Shown here: in pieces, positions 37,220 through 47,269 of the stretch
How the letters are laid out: each line of letters starts with the position of its first letter
Numbering within the stretch: position 1 is the first letter of the stretch
From: Micromonospora phaseoli
Lineage (GTDB): Bacteria; Actinomycetota; Actinomycetes; Mycobacteriales; Micromonosporaceae
Length of the DNA: 64,000 bases
Direction of reading: 5' to 3'
Assembly: GCF_900109115.1 (NCBI RefSeq)
Contig: NZ_FNYV01000013.1
Span: 1 to 64,000, forward strand
Program-made: the position numbers and the translations under genes
Notes under the pieces: generated by a model
What the model was told of the DNA's origin: nothing
Seen by the model: the letters and a program-made list of their open reading frames with translations, nothing else
The model's database searches: none

Positions 37220-38908
37220 TCAGCGGCAGCCGCAGGCGGCGAGGGCGGCGGCGATTCGGTCGAGTGCCGCCCGCGCCGGCTCCATGCCGTCCGGCGGCAC
37301 GTCGTCGGTGAGCACGGCGAAGGTGAGCAGCCGCCCCTCGGCCGTGGTCACCACGCCCGCGATGGCGTGTACCCGGGTCAGCGTGCCCGTCTTGGCGCGG
37401 ACCACTCCGGCACCGGCGGTCGTTCCGGGAGTGGCGCCGTACCGGTCGCGCAACGTGCCAGACCAGCCGCCCACCGGCAACCCGCCGAAGATGCCACCCA
37501 GTTCGGGCCGGTCCGGGCCGGCCGCGAGCACCAGGAGCTCGGTCAGCAGCAGCGGGCTGATCAGGTTCTTCCGGGACAGGCCGCTGCCGTCGGCGAGGGT
37601 CAGCCCGCTCGCCGGCAGGGCCAGCTCGGACACCACCTCGGTCATCGCCTCGGCGGCACCGGCGAAGGAGGCGGGCCGCTCGCGGGCCAGGGCGACCTGC
37701 CGGGCCAGCGCCTCGGCGACGATGTTGTCGCTCTCACTGATCATGATGTCGACCAGCCGGATCAGTGGTGGCGAGTACACCGTGCCCAGTTCGGCGCCGG
37801 GCTCGGTACCGCCGGCCGACGGCTGGGTCGCCCCGGTCGCGGCCGGCGGGGCGGTACCCTTGCGCACCGCCTCGGTCGGCACGCCGAGCAGTCGAGCGAA
37901 GGCGCGGCCGGCGGTCAGGTCCGGCTGGGGCACCCGCTCGGCCCAGCCCCGGCCGGCCTTCGGGTCCTTACGGGCCCCGTCGAGCATCAGCGCGGTGATC
38001 GCGCCGCCGAATCCGCCGGTGGGGATGTCGTCGTCCCAGCCGGGCCCGTACACCGGGCCGGGATAGAGCGAGGAGTCCACGATGATCTTGGTCGGCGCGG
38101 TCCCGCCCAGCGCCGTCCGCACCTGCTCGGCGAGATCGGCGAGGCTGGCGGCCCCCGGATAGAAGCCCTTGGTGTCGGTCGCCAGGGTCGGGTCCCCGCC
38201 GCCGACGATCACCACCTCGCCCGGCTGGGCACCGGCCACCGCCCGGGTCGGGATCCGGTGGCCGGGGCCACGGGCGGTCAGCACCGTCACCGCGGTCAAC
38301 AGCTTGGTCACCGAGGCCGGCACGGTCCCCGTACCGCCACCGCGGTCGAAGACCAGCTCCCCGGTGAGCGCATCGGCCACCGCCACGTTGACCCGGCCAC
38401 CGAGGGCGGCGTCGCCGACCAGCGGGTCGAGCACCGCCTGTAGCCCCGCCGCGCTGGGCAGCGGTGCGCCGATGTCGGCGGCGGCCAGCACCGCGACCGG
38501 GGCGGGCTCCACCGGCTCGGCGGTCGCCGGGGCGGAGTTGTTCTCGCCCAGCCACCGCCCCACCGGGCCGGGCCGGACCACGACCAGCCCCACCGCGACC
38601 AACACCAGCACCAGGGCGGCGGCGAGCACCAGCGGCAGCCGCCCGCGCGTGGACATCGGCGGCACCGCGTCGGTCGGCGGATGCTCAGGCGGGGCGACGG
38701 GGGCGGCACCCCGGGCCGGAATCGTCGCGGACTGCGTGGTGGGAGTGGAAATCACCGGGGCCGGCGAGGTGGGTGGCGTCGAGGATTGCGGCCGGAGGAC
38801 CTGCGCGTCCGGCACCGGCACCCGCCCGGCCGCCGACCTGGCCGGCGGCTGGTCGGTACCACGTTCGGCGGCGTCGTCCGGACGGTTGTGTGAATCTTCC
38901 CTCCCCAC
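37220..38908 (-). CDS. dacB: D-alanyl-D-alanine carboxypeptidase/endopeptidase (PBP4 class)
   Basis: DacB trims or cuts peptidoglycan cross-links outside the membrane. I choose GTG 38908, which has GGGGAGGAGGGG just upstream, over GTG 38926; this gives 562 residues. A Pro/Thr-rich cytoplasmic leader of about 90 residues precedes one membrane helix (LPLVLAAALVLVLVAVGLVVV) and the penicillin-binding domain with SVTK (serine near 198), SESDN and AKTGTL. ADGSGLSRKNLISP is typical of class C PBPs. It is followed by the zinc metalloprotease and tilS, and is divergent from ppa. Confidence 0.94.
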   Translation of the reverse strand: MGREDSHNRPDDAAERGTDQPPARSAAGRVPVPDAQVLRPQSSTPPTSPAPVISTPTTQSATIPARGAAPVAPPEHPPTDAVPPMSTRGRLPLVLAAALVLVLVAVGLVVVRPGPVGRWLGENNSAPATAEPVEPAPVAVLAAADIGAPLPSAAGLQAVLDPLVGDAALGGRVNVAVADALTGELVFDRGGGTGTVPASVTKLLTAVTVLTARGPGHRIPTRAVAGAQPGEVVIVGGGDPTLATDTKGFYPGAASLADLAEQVRTALGGTAPTKIIVDSSLYPGPVYGPGWDDDIPTGGFGGAITALMLDGARKDPKAGRGWAERVPQPDLTAGRAFARLLGVPTEAVRKGTAPPAATGATQPSAGGTEPGAELGTVYSPPLIRLVDIMISESDNIVAEALARQVALARERPASFAGAAEAMTEVVSELALPASGLTLADGSGLSRKNLISPLLLTELLVLAAGPDRPELGGIFGGLPVGGWSGTLRDRYGATPGTTAGAGVVRAKTGTLTRVHAIAGVVTTAEGRLLTFAVLTDDVPPDGMEPARAALDRIAAALAACGCR

Positions 38909-39058
38909 GACCCCCTCCTCCCCCACTGGGAACCGGCCTGGGTGACACTACTTCGGTCCGAAGACTATGCGGCGGCCGGCGTCGGTGGGTGAGCATTGGC
39001 CTGTCCGGCCGGTCGCCGGTCCCGTCATGCCAGCGTGGGCGAACGAGGGAGCGTGCAG

Positions 39059-39565
39059 ATGGATTTCGACGTCACGGTTGAGATCCCCAAGGGTCACCGC
39101 AACAAGTACGAGGTGGACCACGTGACCGGCCGGATCCGGCTGGACCGCACGCTCTTCACCTCCACCCAGTACCCGGCCGACTACGGCTTCATCGAGGGCA
39201 CCCTCGGCGAGGACGGCGACCCGCTGGACGCCCTGGTGCTGGTGCCCGAGCCGACATTTCCGGGTTGCCTGATCCGGTGCCGCACCATCGGCATGTTCCG
39301 GATGACGGACGAGAAGGGCGGCGACGACAAGGTCCTCTGCGTCCCCTACGAGGACCCGCGGCAGGAGCACCTGCGCGACATCCACCACCTCGGCGAGTTC
39401 GACCGGCTCGAGATCCAGCACTTCTTCGAGGTGTACAAGGACCTGGAGCCCGGCAAGTCGGTCGAAGGCGCGACGTGGGTGGGCCGGATCGAGGCCGAGG
39501 CCGAGATCCATGCGTCGTACCGGCGGGCCAAGGAGGCCGAGGAGCGCGGCGAGTCTCCGCACTGA
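39059..39565 (+). CDS. ppa: Inorganic pyrophosphatase
   Basis: Ppa hydrolyses pyrophosphate to phosphate, pulling biosynthetic reactions forward. The 168-residue family I enzyme shows VTVEIPKGHRNKYEVDH, the metal site GEDGDPLDALVL and YPADYGFIEGTL, and the C-terminal EIHASYRRAKE. ATG 39059 is chosen since GAGGGAG lies eight bases upstream; GTG 39053 is too close to it. Divergent from dacB, as in M. tuberculosis. Confidence 0.96.
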   Translation: MDFDVTVEIPKGHRNKYEVDHVTGRIRLDRTLFTSTQYPADYGFIEGTLGEDGDPLDALVLVPEPTFPGCLIRCRTIGMFRMTDEKGGDDKVLCVPYEDPRQEHLRDIHHLGEFDRLEIQHFFEVYKDLEPGKSVEGATWVGRIEAEAEIHASYRRAKEAEERGESPH

Positions 39566-39592
39566 CCAGCCCCGGACGGGCCCGGAGGCCGC

Positions 39593-40993
39593 TCAACCGA
39601 GCAGCCCTCGGGCCCGTTCGTACAGGCCGAGCACCGCGCAGGTGATCGGCACCACGGAGACCACCAGGGCGGTGTCGGCGAGGTCGGCGGCCCGCCCGAC
39701 GTACGGGGAGACCGGCCGGCGGGCGTAGCTGGTGCCACCGGCCACCACCAGCAGTGCGATCAGCACTCCTGCGGCGACCAGGGCGAGCCGCCCCGCCGGG
39801 CCGGCCCCACCGGCGAGCAACGCGCCGAGGACCGCGTACCCGGCCAGGCCGGCGAGCAGTGGTGGCACCCGGTGCCGGACCGCGACGAAGAGTCGGGCGC
39901 GCAGCAGCAGCACCGCCGAGGTAACCGCGACGAGCAGCCGGCCCGCGGTCCCGCCGGTGGCGCCGAGGACCACCGCGGCGGCCACCGCCAGCACGGCGTG
40001 GCCGATCAGCATGCCGGTCAGCATCTCCTCGGTGCGCGCCACGGCCGCGTACACCCGCCCTCGGTCCGGCAGGTCACGGGCCCGGTCCGGATCCTCCGGA
40101 TTTCCGGTCGGCAGGGTGATGGGCGGCAGTGGCACCTTGCCCAGCCGGATCGCCAGCAGCGGGATGGCCCCGATCGCGAAGGCCAGCACGCAGAGCAGCG
40201 TGGCGGCGGCGCCGGCCGGTCCGAGCAGCAGCCCACCGAGCGCGGCCAGACCGCCGGCCGCGCCCACCACCACGCCGGCCACGAAGATCCTCAGTCGGGC
40301 GGCGACGCCGAGCAGTCCGAGCACCGACACCAGCAGCAACGCCACCGAGCCGGCGAGCAGCTCCGCAGCGCCGATCCAGCGCAGCGGGCCGACCGGGCCC
40401 ACCGGGTCGCCCGAGCTGACGGCGAGGGCGCCGGCCACCGCGGCGTACGGCAGCGCGTACCCGCCGACGGTGGCGCCGGCCGGTCCGTCGCCCTGGGCTC
40501 GGGAGAGCACGGTGCCGGCCAGCACGAGCAGCGCCGCCACCACGGTCGCGACCAGCCAGCCGGCGGCGTCACCTGGTCCACCGGCGGCCAACGCGAGCAG
40601 GCCGACGGCGAGCAGTACACCGGCGCCGGCGAACGCCGCCGCCCGGGTGGCCGGGGGTGACCAGGCGTCGCCCCGTCGGCGGGCGCCGTCGGCGATGGCC
40701 TCCACCACGTCGTCGTACTCCAGCTCGGGCCACTGCGCGCGGGCCGGCACCAGATGCAGCACCTCGCCGTCGCGGACGCCCTGGGCGAGCAGGGCCTGCC
40801 CGGTGGCCAGCGCGCTGCCGTCGGCCCGCCGGAGCAGCCAGCCGCCGTGCCGTTCCCCGTCGTCGGCGAGTCCCACGCCGGCGTGGCGCAACAGCTCGGG
40901 CAGCAGTTCGGCGAGGGGTACCTGCTCCGGCAGAGCCACGTCGACCCGCCGCTCGGGTGCGCTGACGGTGACCCGGGCCAGCCCGACTGTCAT
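39593..40993 (-). CDS. eccD: Type VII secretion integral membrane protein EccD
   Basis: EccD forms the membrane vestibule of the ESX/type VII secretion channel. The 466 residues start with a ubiquitin-like domain (about 1-85: RVTVSAPERRVDVALPEQVPL to DGEVLHLVP), a linker with FDD-like acidic residues, then about eleven membrane helices from residue 115 to the end, the standard EccD layout. It is divergent from eccC by 100 bases. EccB, EccE and WXG100 substrates are not in the window, so the locus is partial here. Confidence 0.9.
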   Translation of the reverse strand: MTVGLARVTVSAPERRVDVALPEQVPLAELLPELLRHAGVGLADDGERHGGWLLRRADGSALATGQALLAQGVRDGEVLHLVPARAQWPELEYDDVVEAIADGARRRGDAWSPPATRAAAFAGAGVLLAVGLLALAAGGPGDAAGWLVATVVAALLVLAGTVLSRAQGDGPAGATVGGYALPYAAVAGALAVSSGDPVGPVGPLRWIGAAELLAGSVALLLVSVLGLLGVAARLRIFVAGVVVGAAGGLAALGGLLLGPAGAAATLLCVLAFAIGAIPLLAIRLGKVPLPPITLPTGNPEDPDRARDLPDRGRVYAAVARTEEMLTGMLIGHAVLAVAAAVVLGATGGTAGRLLVAVTSAVLLLRARLFVAVRHRVPPLLAGLAGYAVLGALLAGGAGPAGRLALVAAGVLIALLVVAGGTSYARRPVSPYVGRAADLADTALVVSVVPITCAVLGLYERARGLLG

Positions 40994-41093
40994 CGACCGA
41001 TCTCCATCTCAAGGGCGGCGACTGCTGCGCGGACGAGAGGACTTTACCTACCATGAGCCAGGCTCGGGTTACCCTGCGCTGTCGGGAGGTTGC

Positions 41094-44000
41094 GTGTCCA
41101 CTGTCGTCATCCGGCGGCCGCCGCGGCGTCCGGCACCCGAGATTCCGATCGGTGAGCTGTCGGTGCAGGCCCCTCCGGAGATCCCCGCCGTCACCGGCGC
41201 GCGCTGGCACCAGATGCTGATGGTGCTGCCACTGCTCGGCGGGACGGTGGCGATGGCGATGATGTTCGGCCGCGGCGGCGGTGCGTACTCGTACCTGGTC
41301 GGCGGCATGTTCGGCCTCTCCTCGCTGGCGATGCTGGCGACCTCCTGGGGCAGCGCCTCGGGCACGCCGAAGAAGTCCGAGATGATGGCGGCCCGCCGGG
41401 AGTACCTGCGACATCTGAAGACGCTGCGGCGGCAGGTACGCCAGACCGCGGTGCGACAGCGGGCCGGTCTCTGCTACCGGCACCCCGATCCGGCCCTGCT
41501 CTGGTCGACCGTGGACAGCCACCGGGTCTGGGAGCGGCGCCCCACCGATCCGGACTTCGCGGTGGTCCGGATCGCTGTCGGGCCGCAGACCCTGGCCACG
41601 CCGCTGGTGCCGCCGGTCACCCGTCCGTTGGAGGAGCTGGAGCCGATGACCGCCGGGGCCTTGCGTCGCTTCCTGGACGCGTACTCGGTGGTGCCGGACC
41701 TGCCGGTGGCCCTGTCGCTGCGCAGCTTCGCCCGGGTCTTCGTCCGGGGCACGCCGGCCGGCACCACCGGGTCGCCGGCCGCGCAGGCGCTGGTCCGGGC
41801 GATGCTCACCCAGCTCACGGTGTTCCACGCACCGGACGAGCTGCTCGTCGCCGTCTGCGCCGGACCGGAGCGGCGGAGCCTCTGGGAGTGGGTCAAGTGG
41901 CTCCCGCACGCCCAACACCCCACCCGCAGCGACGCCCTCGGCCCGGTACGGCTGGTGACCAGCTCCGCGGTGGAGTTGGAACGCCTGCTCGACGAGGTGC
42001 TGAGCAGCCGGTCCCGATTCAGCCCGGCCGGGCCCGCCACCGACGGGCCGCACCTGGTGGTGGTGCTCGACGGCGGTGACCTGACCGGCGCCACCGAGTT
42101 GGCCGGGGACGGCGGCATCGACGCGGTGACCCTGATCGACCTGGACACCCCACCGCCCCGGCTGCTCGACCGGTTCGCGCTGCGGCTGGAGCTACGGGAC
42201 GGCCGGCTGCACTCATTCTCGGCGGACGAGACCGTCGAGGTCGGCACGGTCGACGCGCTGACGGTCACCGAGGCCGAGGCGGTGGCGCGCCGGCTGGCAC
42301 CGCTGCGGCTGGCCGCCGCCCGGGGAACCGAGGCGTCCCCCGGAGCCGAACCCGGCCTGCCGGAACTGCTCGGTATCGGTGACCCGGAGGGCTTCACCGC
42401 CGAGCAGGGCTGGGCGCCGACGTCGGCGCGCGAGCGGCTGCGGGTACCGGTCGGCGTCGGTGTGGACGGCGGCGCGGTCGAGCTGGATCTGAAAGAGTCG
42501 GCGCAGGACGGCATGGGCCCACACGGGCTGCTCATCGGTGCGACCGGTTCCGGCAAATCCGAGTTGCTCCGCACCCTGGTGCTCGGGCTGGCGGCCACAC
42601 ACTCCTCCGAGCAGCTCAACTTCGTGCTTGTCGACTTCAAGGGCGGGGCGACGTTCGCCTCGTTCGACCGGCTGCCGCACACCGCCGCGGTGATCACCAA
42701 CCTGGCGGACGCGCTGCCGCTGGTCGACCGGATGGTCGACGCGATCAACGGCGAGCTGGTCCGGCGGCAGGAGCTGCTCCGCCGGGCCGGCAACTTCGCC
42801 AGCCTGCGCGACTACGAGCGGGCCAGGACGGCCGGCAGCCCGCTGGCCCCGCTGCCGTCGCTGCTGCTGATCTGCGACGAATTCTCGGAGCTGCTGTCGG
42901 CCAAGCCGGACTTCATCGACCTCTTCGTCCAGATCGGCCGACTGGGCCGATCGCTCGGCGTGCACCTGCTGCTGGCGAGCCAGCGCCTTGAGGAGGGACG
43001 GCTTCGAGGGCTCGACACCCACCTGTCGTACCGGATCGGTCTGCGCACCTTCTCCGCGCTGGAGTCCCGCACGGTGCTCGGTGCGCCGGACGCCTACGAG
43101 CTGCCCCGCTCGCCGGGGCACGGCTACCTGCGCTTCGGCACCGAGCCGCTGGCGCGGTTCAAGGCCGCGTACGTGTCGGGCCCGGTGCACCGGCGCGGCG
43201 CGGCGGCCGGCGCGGCCGGTTCGGGCCGACCGCGGCCACTGGCCTTCTCCACCCACTTCACTCCCGAGCCGCAGCCGCCCGACCCGCCGGCCGTCGTGGA
43301 CGAGGAGGACGGCCGGGAGACCCTGCTGGATCTGCTGGTCGCACGGCTGGCCGGGCAGGGGCCACCGGCGCACCAGGTGTGGCTGCCGCCGCTGGCGGAC
43401 GCTCCCGTACTGGACGAGTTGGTCGGTCCCCTCACCACGCACCCGGCCCGGGGACTGACCTTCGGCAGTCCCGAACTGCACGGCGCGTTGCAGGTGCCGG
43501 TGGCGGTGGTCGACAGACCGTACGAGCAACGCCGGGACCTGCTCTGGCTGGCGCTGGACGGTGCGGCCGGCCACGTCGCGCTGGTCGGTGGCACGCAGAG
43601 CGGCAAGTCCACCGCGCTACGTACGCTGATCTGCGCGCTGGCGCTCACCCACACCCCGGCCGAGGCGCAGGTCTACTGTCTCGACTTCGGTGGCGGCGGA
43701 CTGGCCGCGCTGCGCGACCTGCCGCACGTCGGCGGTGTCACCGGGCGGGCCGATCCCACCGGCGTACGGCGCACCGTGGGCGAGATCTCCACCCTGCTGG
43801 CCGATCGGGAGCGCGCCTTCGCCGAACTCGGTGTCGAGTCGATGGCCGCCTGGCGGCAGCGGCGCGACGCCCAGACCGGGGCCGGCGAAGCTGACGCCGA
43901 CCGGTTCGGCGACGTCTTTCTCGTCGTCGACGGGTGGGTCACCCTGCGCGGCGAGTACGACGACCTGGAGCCGTTGATCACCGACCTGGCGACCCGGGGG

Positions 44001-45038
44001 CTCTCCTACGGCGTGCACGTGGTGGCCACCGCGGTGCGCTGGCTGGACTTCCGGCCGGGTATCCGGGATCTCTTCGGCTCCCGGCTCGAACTGCGGCTCG
44101 GTGACCCGTCCGACTCGTTGGTCGCCCGGCGCGCCGCCACGCACGTACCCGAGCAGAGGCCGGGTCGGGGCATCACCTCGGAGAGCCTGCACTTCCTCAC
44201 CGCGCTGCCACAGCTGGCCGGAACGGACACCGCCGGCCTGGTGAGGCAGGTGAGGGAGAGCTGGTCCGGGCCGGCCGCGCCCCGGGTGCGGCTGCTCCCG
44301 GCCGTGCTGCCGTACGCCGACCTCGATCTCGAAGCCGCCACCGGCCTGCGGATCCCGGTCGGCATCGCGGAGGCGGACCTGCGCCCGGTGGTCCTCGACT
44401 TCGCCACCGAGCCGCACTTCGTGGTCTACGGCGACGCCGAGTGCGGCAAGTCGTCGTTCCTTCGCGCCCTGGCCACCTCGATCATCACCCGGTTCACGCC
44501 GGAACAGGCCCGGGTGATCCTGGTGGACTACCGGCGCAGCCTGCTCGGTGCCATCTCCACGCCGCACCTGATCGGGTACGGCACCGCAGCCGCGCACACC
44601 GCCGAGCTGGTCGAGTCGGCCGCCGGTTACCTGCAGGCCCGGATTCCCGGTCCCGAGGTCAGCCCGGTACAGCTGCGCGAGCGGTCGTGGTGGTCCGGCC
44701 CGGAGCTGTTCGTCCTGGTCGACGACTACGACCTGGTGGCGAGCGGGCCGGCGAACCCGCTGCGGGCGCTGGAGGAGCACCTGCCGCACGCCCGCGACGT
44801 CGGGCTGCACCTGGTGCTGGTCCGGCGCTCCGGCGGCGCCGCCCGAGCCCAGTACGAGCCGGTCGTGCAGCGGCTGCGTGAACTGTCCACCTCGGGCCTG
44901 GTGATGTCGGGCAGCCCCGAGGAGGGTGCGCTCGTCGGCCCGGTCCGGCCCGGCCCACTGCCGCCCGGGCGTGGCCGGCTACTCACCCGACGTGAGGGCG
45001 TACGCCTGGTTCAGCTGGCCCATCTGCCGCCACAGTGA
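41094..45038 (+). CDS. eccC: Type VII secretion ATPase EccC (fused EccCa-EccCb)
   Basis: EccC is the FtsK-like motor that recognises and drives WXG100 substrates. GTG 41094 after GGGAGG (41084-41089) gives 1314 residues: two membrane helices (about 40-85), a DUF domain, then three ATPase domains, each with an intact-looking Walker A: GATGSGKSE (Lys488), GGTQSGKST (Lys838) and GDAECGKSS (Lys1119). Walker B-like LLICDEFSELL and FLVVDGW follow in the first two. LLLASQRLEEGRLRGLDTHLSYRIGLR is a classic EccC block. The serine protease mycP follows after 85 bases. Confidence 0.95.
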   Translation: MSTVVIRRPPRRPAPEIPIGELSVQAPPEIPAVTGARWHQMLMVLPLLGGTVAMAMMFGRGGGAYSYLVGGMFGLSSLAMLATSWGSASGTPKKSEMMAARREYLRHLKTLRRQVRQTAVRQRAGLCYRHPDPALLWSTVDSHRVWERRPTDPDFAVVRIAVGPQTLATPLVPPVTRPLEELEPMTAGALRRFLDAYSVVPDLPVALSLRSFARVFVRGTPAGTTGSPAAQALVRAMLTQLTVFHAPDELLVAVCAGPERRSLWEWVKWLPHAQHPTRSDALGPVRLVTSSAVELERLLDEVLSSRSRFSPAGPATDGPHLVVVLDGGDLTGATELAGDGGIDAVTLIDLDTPPPRLLDRFALRLELRDGRLHSFSADETVEVGTVDALTVTEAEAVARRLAPLRLAAARGTEASPGAEPGLPELLGIGDPEGFTAEQGWAPTSARERLRVPVGVGVDGGAVELDLKESAQDGMGPHGLLIGATGSGKSELLRTLVLGLAATHSSEQLNFVLVDFKGGATFASFDRLPHTAAVITNLADALPLVDRMVDAINGELVRRQELLRRAGNFASLRDYERARTAGSPLAPLPSLLLICDEFSELLSAKPDFIDLFVQIGRLGRSLGVHLLLASQRLEEGRLRGLDTHLSYRIGLRTFSALESRTVLGAPDAYELPRSPGHGYLRFGTEPLARFKAAYVSGPVHRRGAAAGAAGSGRPRPLAFSTHFTPEPQPPDPPAVVDEEDGRETLLDLLVARLAGQGPPAHQVWLPPLADAPVLDELVGPLTTHPARGLTFGSPELHGALQVPVAVVDRPYEQRRDLLWLALDGAAGHVALVGGTQSGKSTALRTLICALALTHTPAEAQVYCLDFGGGGLAALRDLPHVGGVTGRADPTGVRRTVGEISTLLADRERAFAELGVESMAAWRQRRDAQTGAGEADADRFGDVFLVVDGWVTLRGEYDDLEPLITDLATRGLSYGVHVVATAVRWLDFRPGIRDLFGSRLELRLGDPSDSLVARRAATHVPEQRPGRGITSESLHFLTALPQLAGTDTAGLVRQVRESWSGPAAPRVRLLPAVLPYADLDLEAATGLRIPVGIAEADLRPVVLDFATEPHFVVYGDAECGKSSFLRALATSIITRFTPEQARVILVDYRRSLLGAISTPHLIGYGTAAAHTAELVESAAGYLQARIPGPEVSPVQLRERSWWSGPELFVLVDDYDLVASGPANPLRALEEHLPHARDVGLHLVLVRRSGGAARAQYEPVVQRLRELSTSGLVMSGSPEEGALVGPVRPGPLPPGRGRLLTRREGVRLVQLAHLPPQ

Positions 45039-45123
45039 CGCCGACTCCACGGAACGTCCCTAGAGGCAGGGTGGAACCGGTAATCTCCGATCGTCATGTA
45101 TCCCGCGACGAACGGCTGAGGAT

Positions 45124-46434
45124 GTGACCAGGGTGCGGCACAGCGGCCCGCCAGGGGCCCGACGGTTCGCTCACCGGGCGCTGCTCGCAGCGGCCGGCAC
45201 CGTACTGTCGGCCGCCGTCGCGGTCGTTCCCGCCGCCGCCGTGCCGGTCACCGCGCCCGCCCTCGGCGTACCGGTGGCCCACAATCCGGACTCGGTGGCC
45301 CGCGCTGACCAGGTCCGTGACGACCAGTGGCAGCTCGACAAGCTGGGCGCGCAGATCGCCTGGCGCACCTCGACCGGGCGCGGTGTGGTCGTCGCGGTGA
45401 TCGATTCCGGGGTGGACGGTTCCCATCCGGATCTGGCCGGTCAGGTGCTGCCCGGCCTCGACCTGGTCACCCCCGGCGGGGCGGCCGAGCCCGATCCGGT
45501 CGGGCACGGCACGACGGTGGCGGGGCTCATCGCCGGCCGCAACGACGACCGGCAGGGTGTGGTGGGGTTGGCGCCCGACGCACGGATCCTGCCGGTGCGG
45601 GTCCTCGACGAGGAGAACCGCTACGACGACGCGCTGATCGTGGCCAAGGGTGTGCGGTGGGCGGTCGACAACGGCGCCGACGTGATCAACCTGTCCCTTG
45701 GTGGCGGCGGCGACAGCGCCGCGCTGGCCGCGGCGATCGACTACGCCTTCGCCAAGGACGTGGTGGTGGTGGCCTGCACCGGAAACCTCGCCACCTCGCC
45801 CGACGCGAAGGTCTGGTATCCGGCTCGGGAGCCGGGTGTCGTCGCGGTCTCCGGTCTGGAGCGCAACAGCGACAACCTGTGGAATGGTGCGATCACCGGT
45901 CGCGCCACGGTCCTCGCCGCCCCGGCGAGCGGACTGGTCGGTGCTCGCCCTCCCGGCGGGTACTGGCGGGTGCAGGGCACCAGCTTCGCCGCCCCACTGG
46001 TGGCCGCCACCGCCGCCCTGGTCCGGGCCCGCTATCCGCAGCTGTCCGCCGGGGATGTGGTGAATCGGCTGCTCGTCACCGCCAAGGACATCGGCCCCAC
46101 CGGTCGGGACGACCGGTTCGGCTACGGCCTGGTCGACCCGATCGCGGCGCTGACCGCGCAGGTGCCGCCGACGTACCAGAACCCGCTGGACGACAACGAT
46201 CCGCCGGGGGTGGCCGGGTTCGGCCCGGCGCCGGGCTCGATGCTGGCTGGGGACCCCGACGCCGAACAGCTCGGCCTGACCGGGTCGCGGCAGCAGACGC
46301 AGTGGCGGGCCCAGGCCGCCGGTGCTCAGGACGACGCCGAGTCCGAGCGGCTCTGGATCGGCTCGGCCATCTTCGTCGCTCTGCTCACCGGAGCGGCCCT
46401 GATGGTGCGTCGATTCCGTCAGTCGCACCGCTGA
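45124..46434 (+). CDS. mycP: Type VII secretion-associated serine protease (mycosin)
   Basis: Mycosins are membrane-anchored subtilases that stabilise and regulate ESX systems. The 436 residues have a signal sequence (about 15-40), a subtilisin domain with Asp94 in VIDSGVD, His128 in GHGTTVAG, Asn221 in CTGNLA and Ser287 in GTSFAAP, a Pro/Asp-rich linker, and a C-terminal membrane helix (LWIGSAIFVALLTGAALMV). All catalytic residues are present. GTG 45124 has GAGGA just upstream. It follows eccC directly, as in most type VII loci. Confidence 0.94.
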   Translation: MTRVRHSGPPGARRFAHRALLAAAGTVLSAAVAVVPAAAVPVTAPALGVPVAHNPDSVARADQVRDDQWQLDKLGAQIAWRTSTGRGVVVAVIDSGVDGSHPDLAGQVLPGLDLVTPGGAAEPDPVGHGTTVAGLIAGRNDDRQGVVGLAPDARILPVRVLDEENRYDDALIVAKGVRWAVDNGADVINLSLGGGGDSAALAAAIDYAFAKDVVVVACTGNLATSPDAKVWYPAREPGVVAVSGLERNSDNLWNGAITGRATVLAAPASGLVGARPPGGYWRVQGTSFAAPLVAATAALVRARYPQLSAGDVVNRLLVTAKDIGPTGRDDRFGYGLVDPIAALTAQVPPTYQNPLDDNDPPGVAGFGPAPGSMLAGDPDAEQLGLTGSRQQTQWRAQAAGAQDDAESERLWIGSAIFVALLTGAALMVRRFRQSHR

Positions 46435-46527
46435 CCGGCGCCCGGGTTCCGGCCCGGGCCGCCCGACGTGGACATAATTCGCCGGAACCTGGCTACCGAG
46501 GCCCGCACAGCGGGTAGAACCATCGCC

Positions 46528-47244
46528 GTGGACGACTACGGCGGGCGCGGCGCGGCGCCACCATCGGAGCGGGTCCTTCCGGTACGCCGGGACGATCCGC
46601 CGAACCTGTCCGCCCGCACCACCTCCGGCGTGCTGCTGCTCGTGCCGTTCACACTGCTCACCACGCTGGTGGCGGGTGACTGGTCGCCGCTGCGCCGACT
46701 CGACGTGGCGGTCACCGCGCACCTGCACGGGTACGCCCTCGACCATCCGTCCTGGGTGTGGGTGATGAGCGGATGGACAGACATCTTCGCCCCGATGCCG
46801 CTGCGCGCCGCGGCGCTGGCCCTGGTGATCTGGCTGGCCCACAGCGACGCCCGGCGACTCGCCACCTGGGTCACCACGACCATGGTGCTCGGCGGCCTGC
46901 TCGGGCCGCTACTCAAACTGCTCGTCGGCCGGGACCGACCGGACCTGCCGGACCCGGTGGCGCAGGCGCCCGGTCTGGCCTTCCCCTCGGGCCACGCGCT
47001 GAACGCGGCACTCGCCGCCGGAGTCCTCGTGGTGGTCTTCCTGCCCCGCACCAGGGCCCGCTCCGCGGCTCGCGCGGCGGTGTGGTCGGGCGCCCTGCTG
47101 ATCGCCGTGGTGACCGGGTTCAGCCGGGTCGCGCTCGGCGTCCACTGGACCAGCGACGTACTCGCCGGCTGGCTGCTCGGGGCAGCGGTCGTCGCCGCCA
47201 CCTACGCCGCCGTCAACTTCTGGCCACGGGTACGGGCAGGCTGA
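46528..47244 (+). CDS. PAP2-family membrane phosphatase
   Basis: The family dephosphorylates lipid phosphates such as undecaprenyl pyrophosphate or phosphatidic acid. Its three signature motifs are present: KLLVGRDRP, FPSGHAL and SRVALGVHWTSDV. About six membrane helices lie in the 238 residues. I choose GTG 46528 over GTG 46468 because the 20 upstream codons include ATA, ATT, ACA and AGA, unlike coding DNA here, and TAGAAC eight bases before 46528 could be a -10 box for a leaderless start. Substrate not determinable. Confidence 0.88.
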   Translation: MDDYGGRGAAPPSERVLPVRRDDPPNLSARTTSGVLLLVPFTLLTTLVAGDWSPLRRLDVAVTAHLHGYALDHPSWVWVMSGWTDIFAPMPLRAAALALVIWLAHSDARRLATWVTTTMVLGGLLGPLLKLLVGRDRPDLPDPVAQAPGLAFPSGHALNAALAAGVLVVVFLPRTRARSAARAAVWSGALLIAVVTGFSRVALGVHWTSDVLAGWLLGAAVVAATYAAVNFWPRVRAG

Positions 47245-47269
47245 GGGCGCGGGGGTACCGGCGCTGCCG

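Noticed and set aside
39732..41093. Upstream extension of eccC
   Set aside because: It crosses the divergent eccD gene; GTG 41094 has a good ribosome binding site and gives the normal EccC N-terminus.
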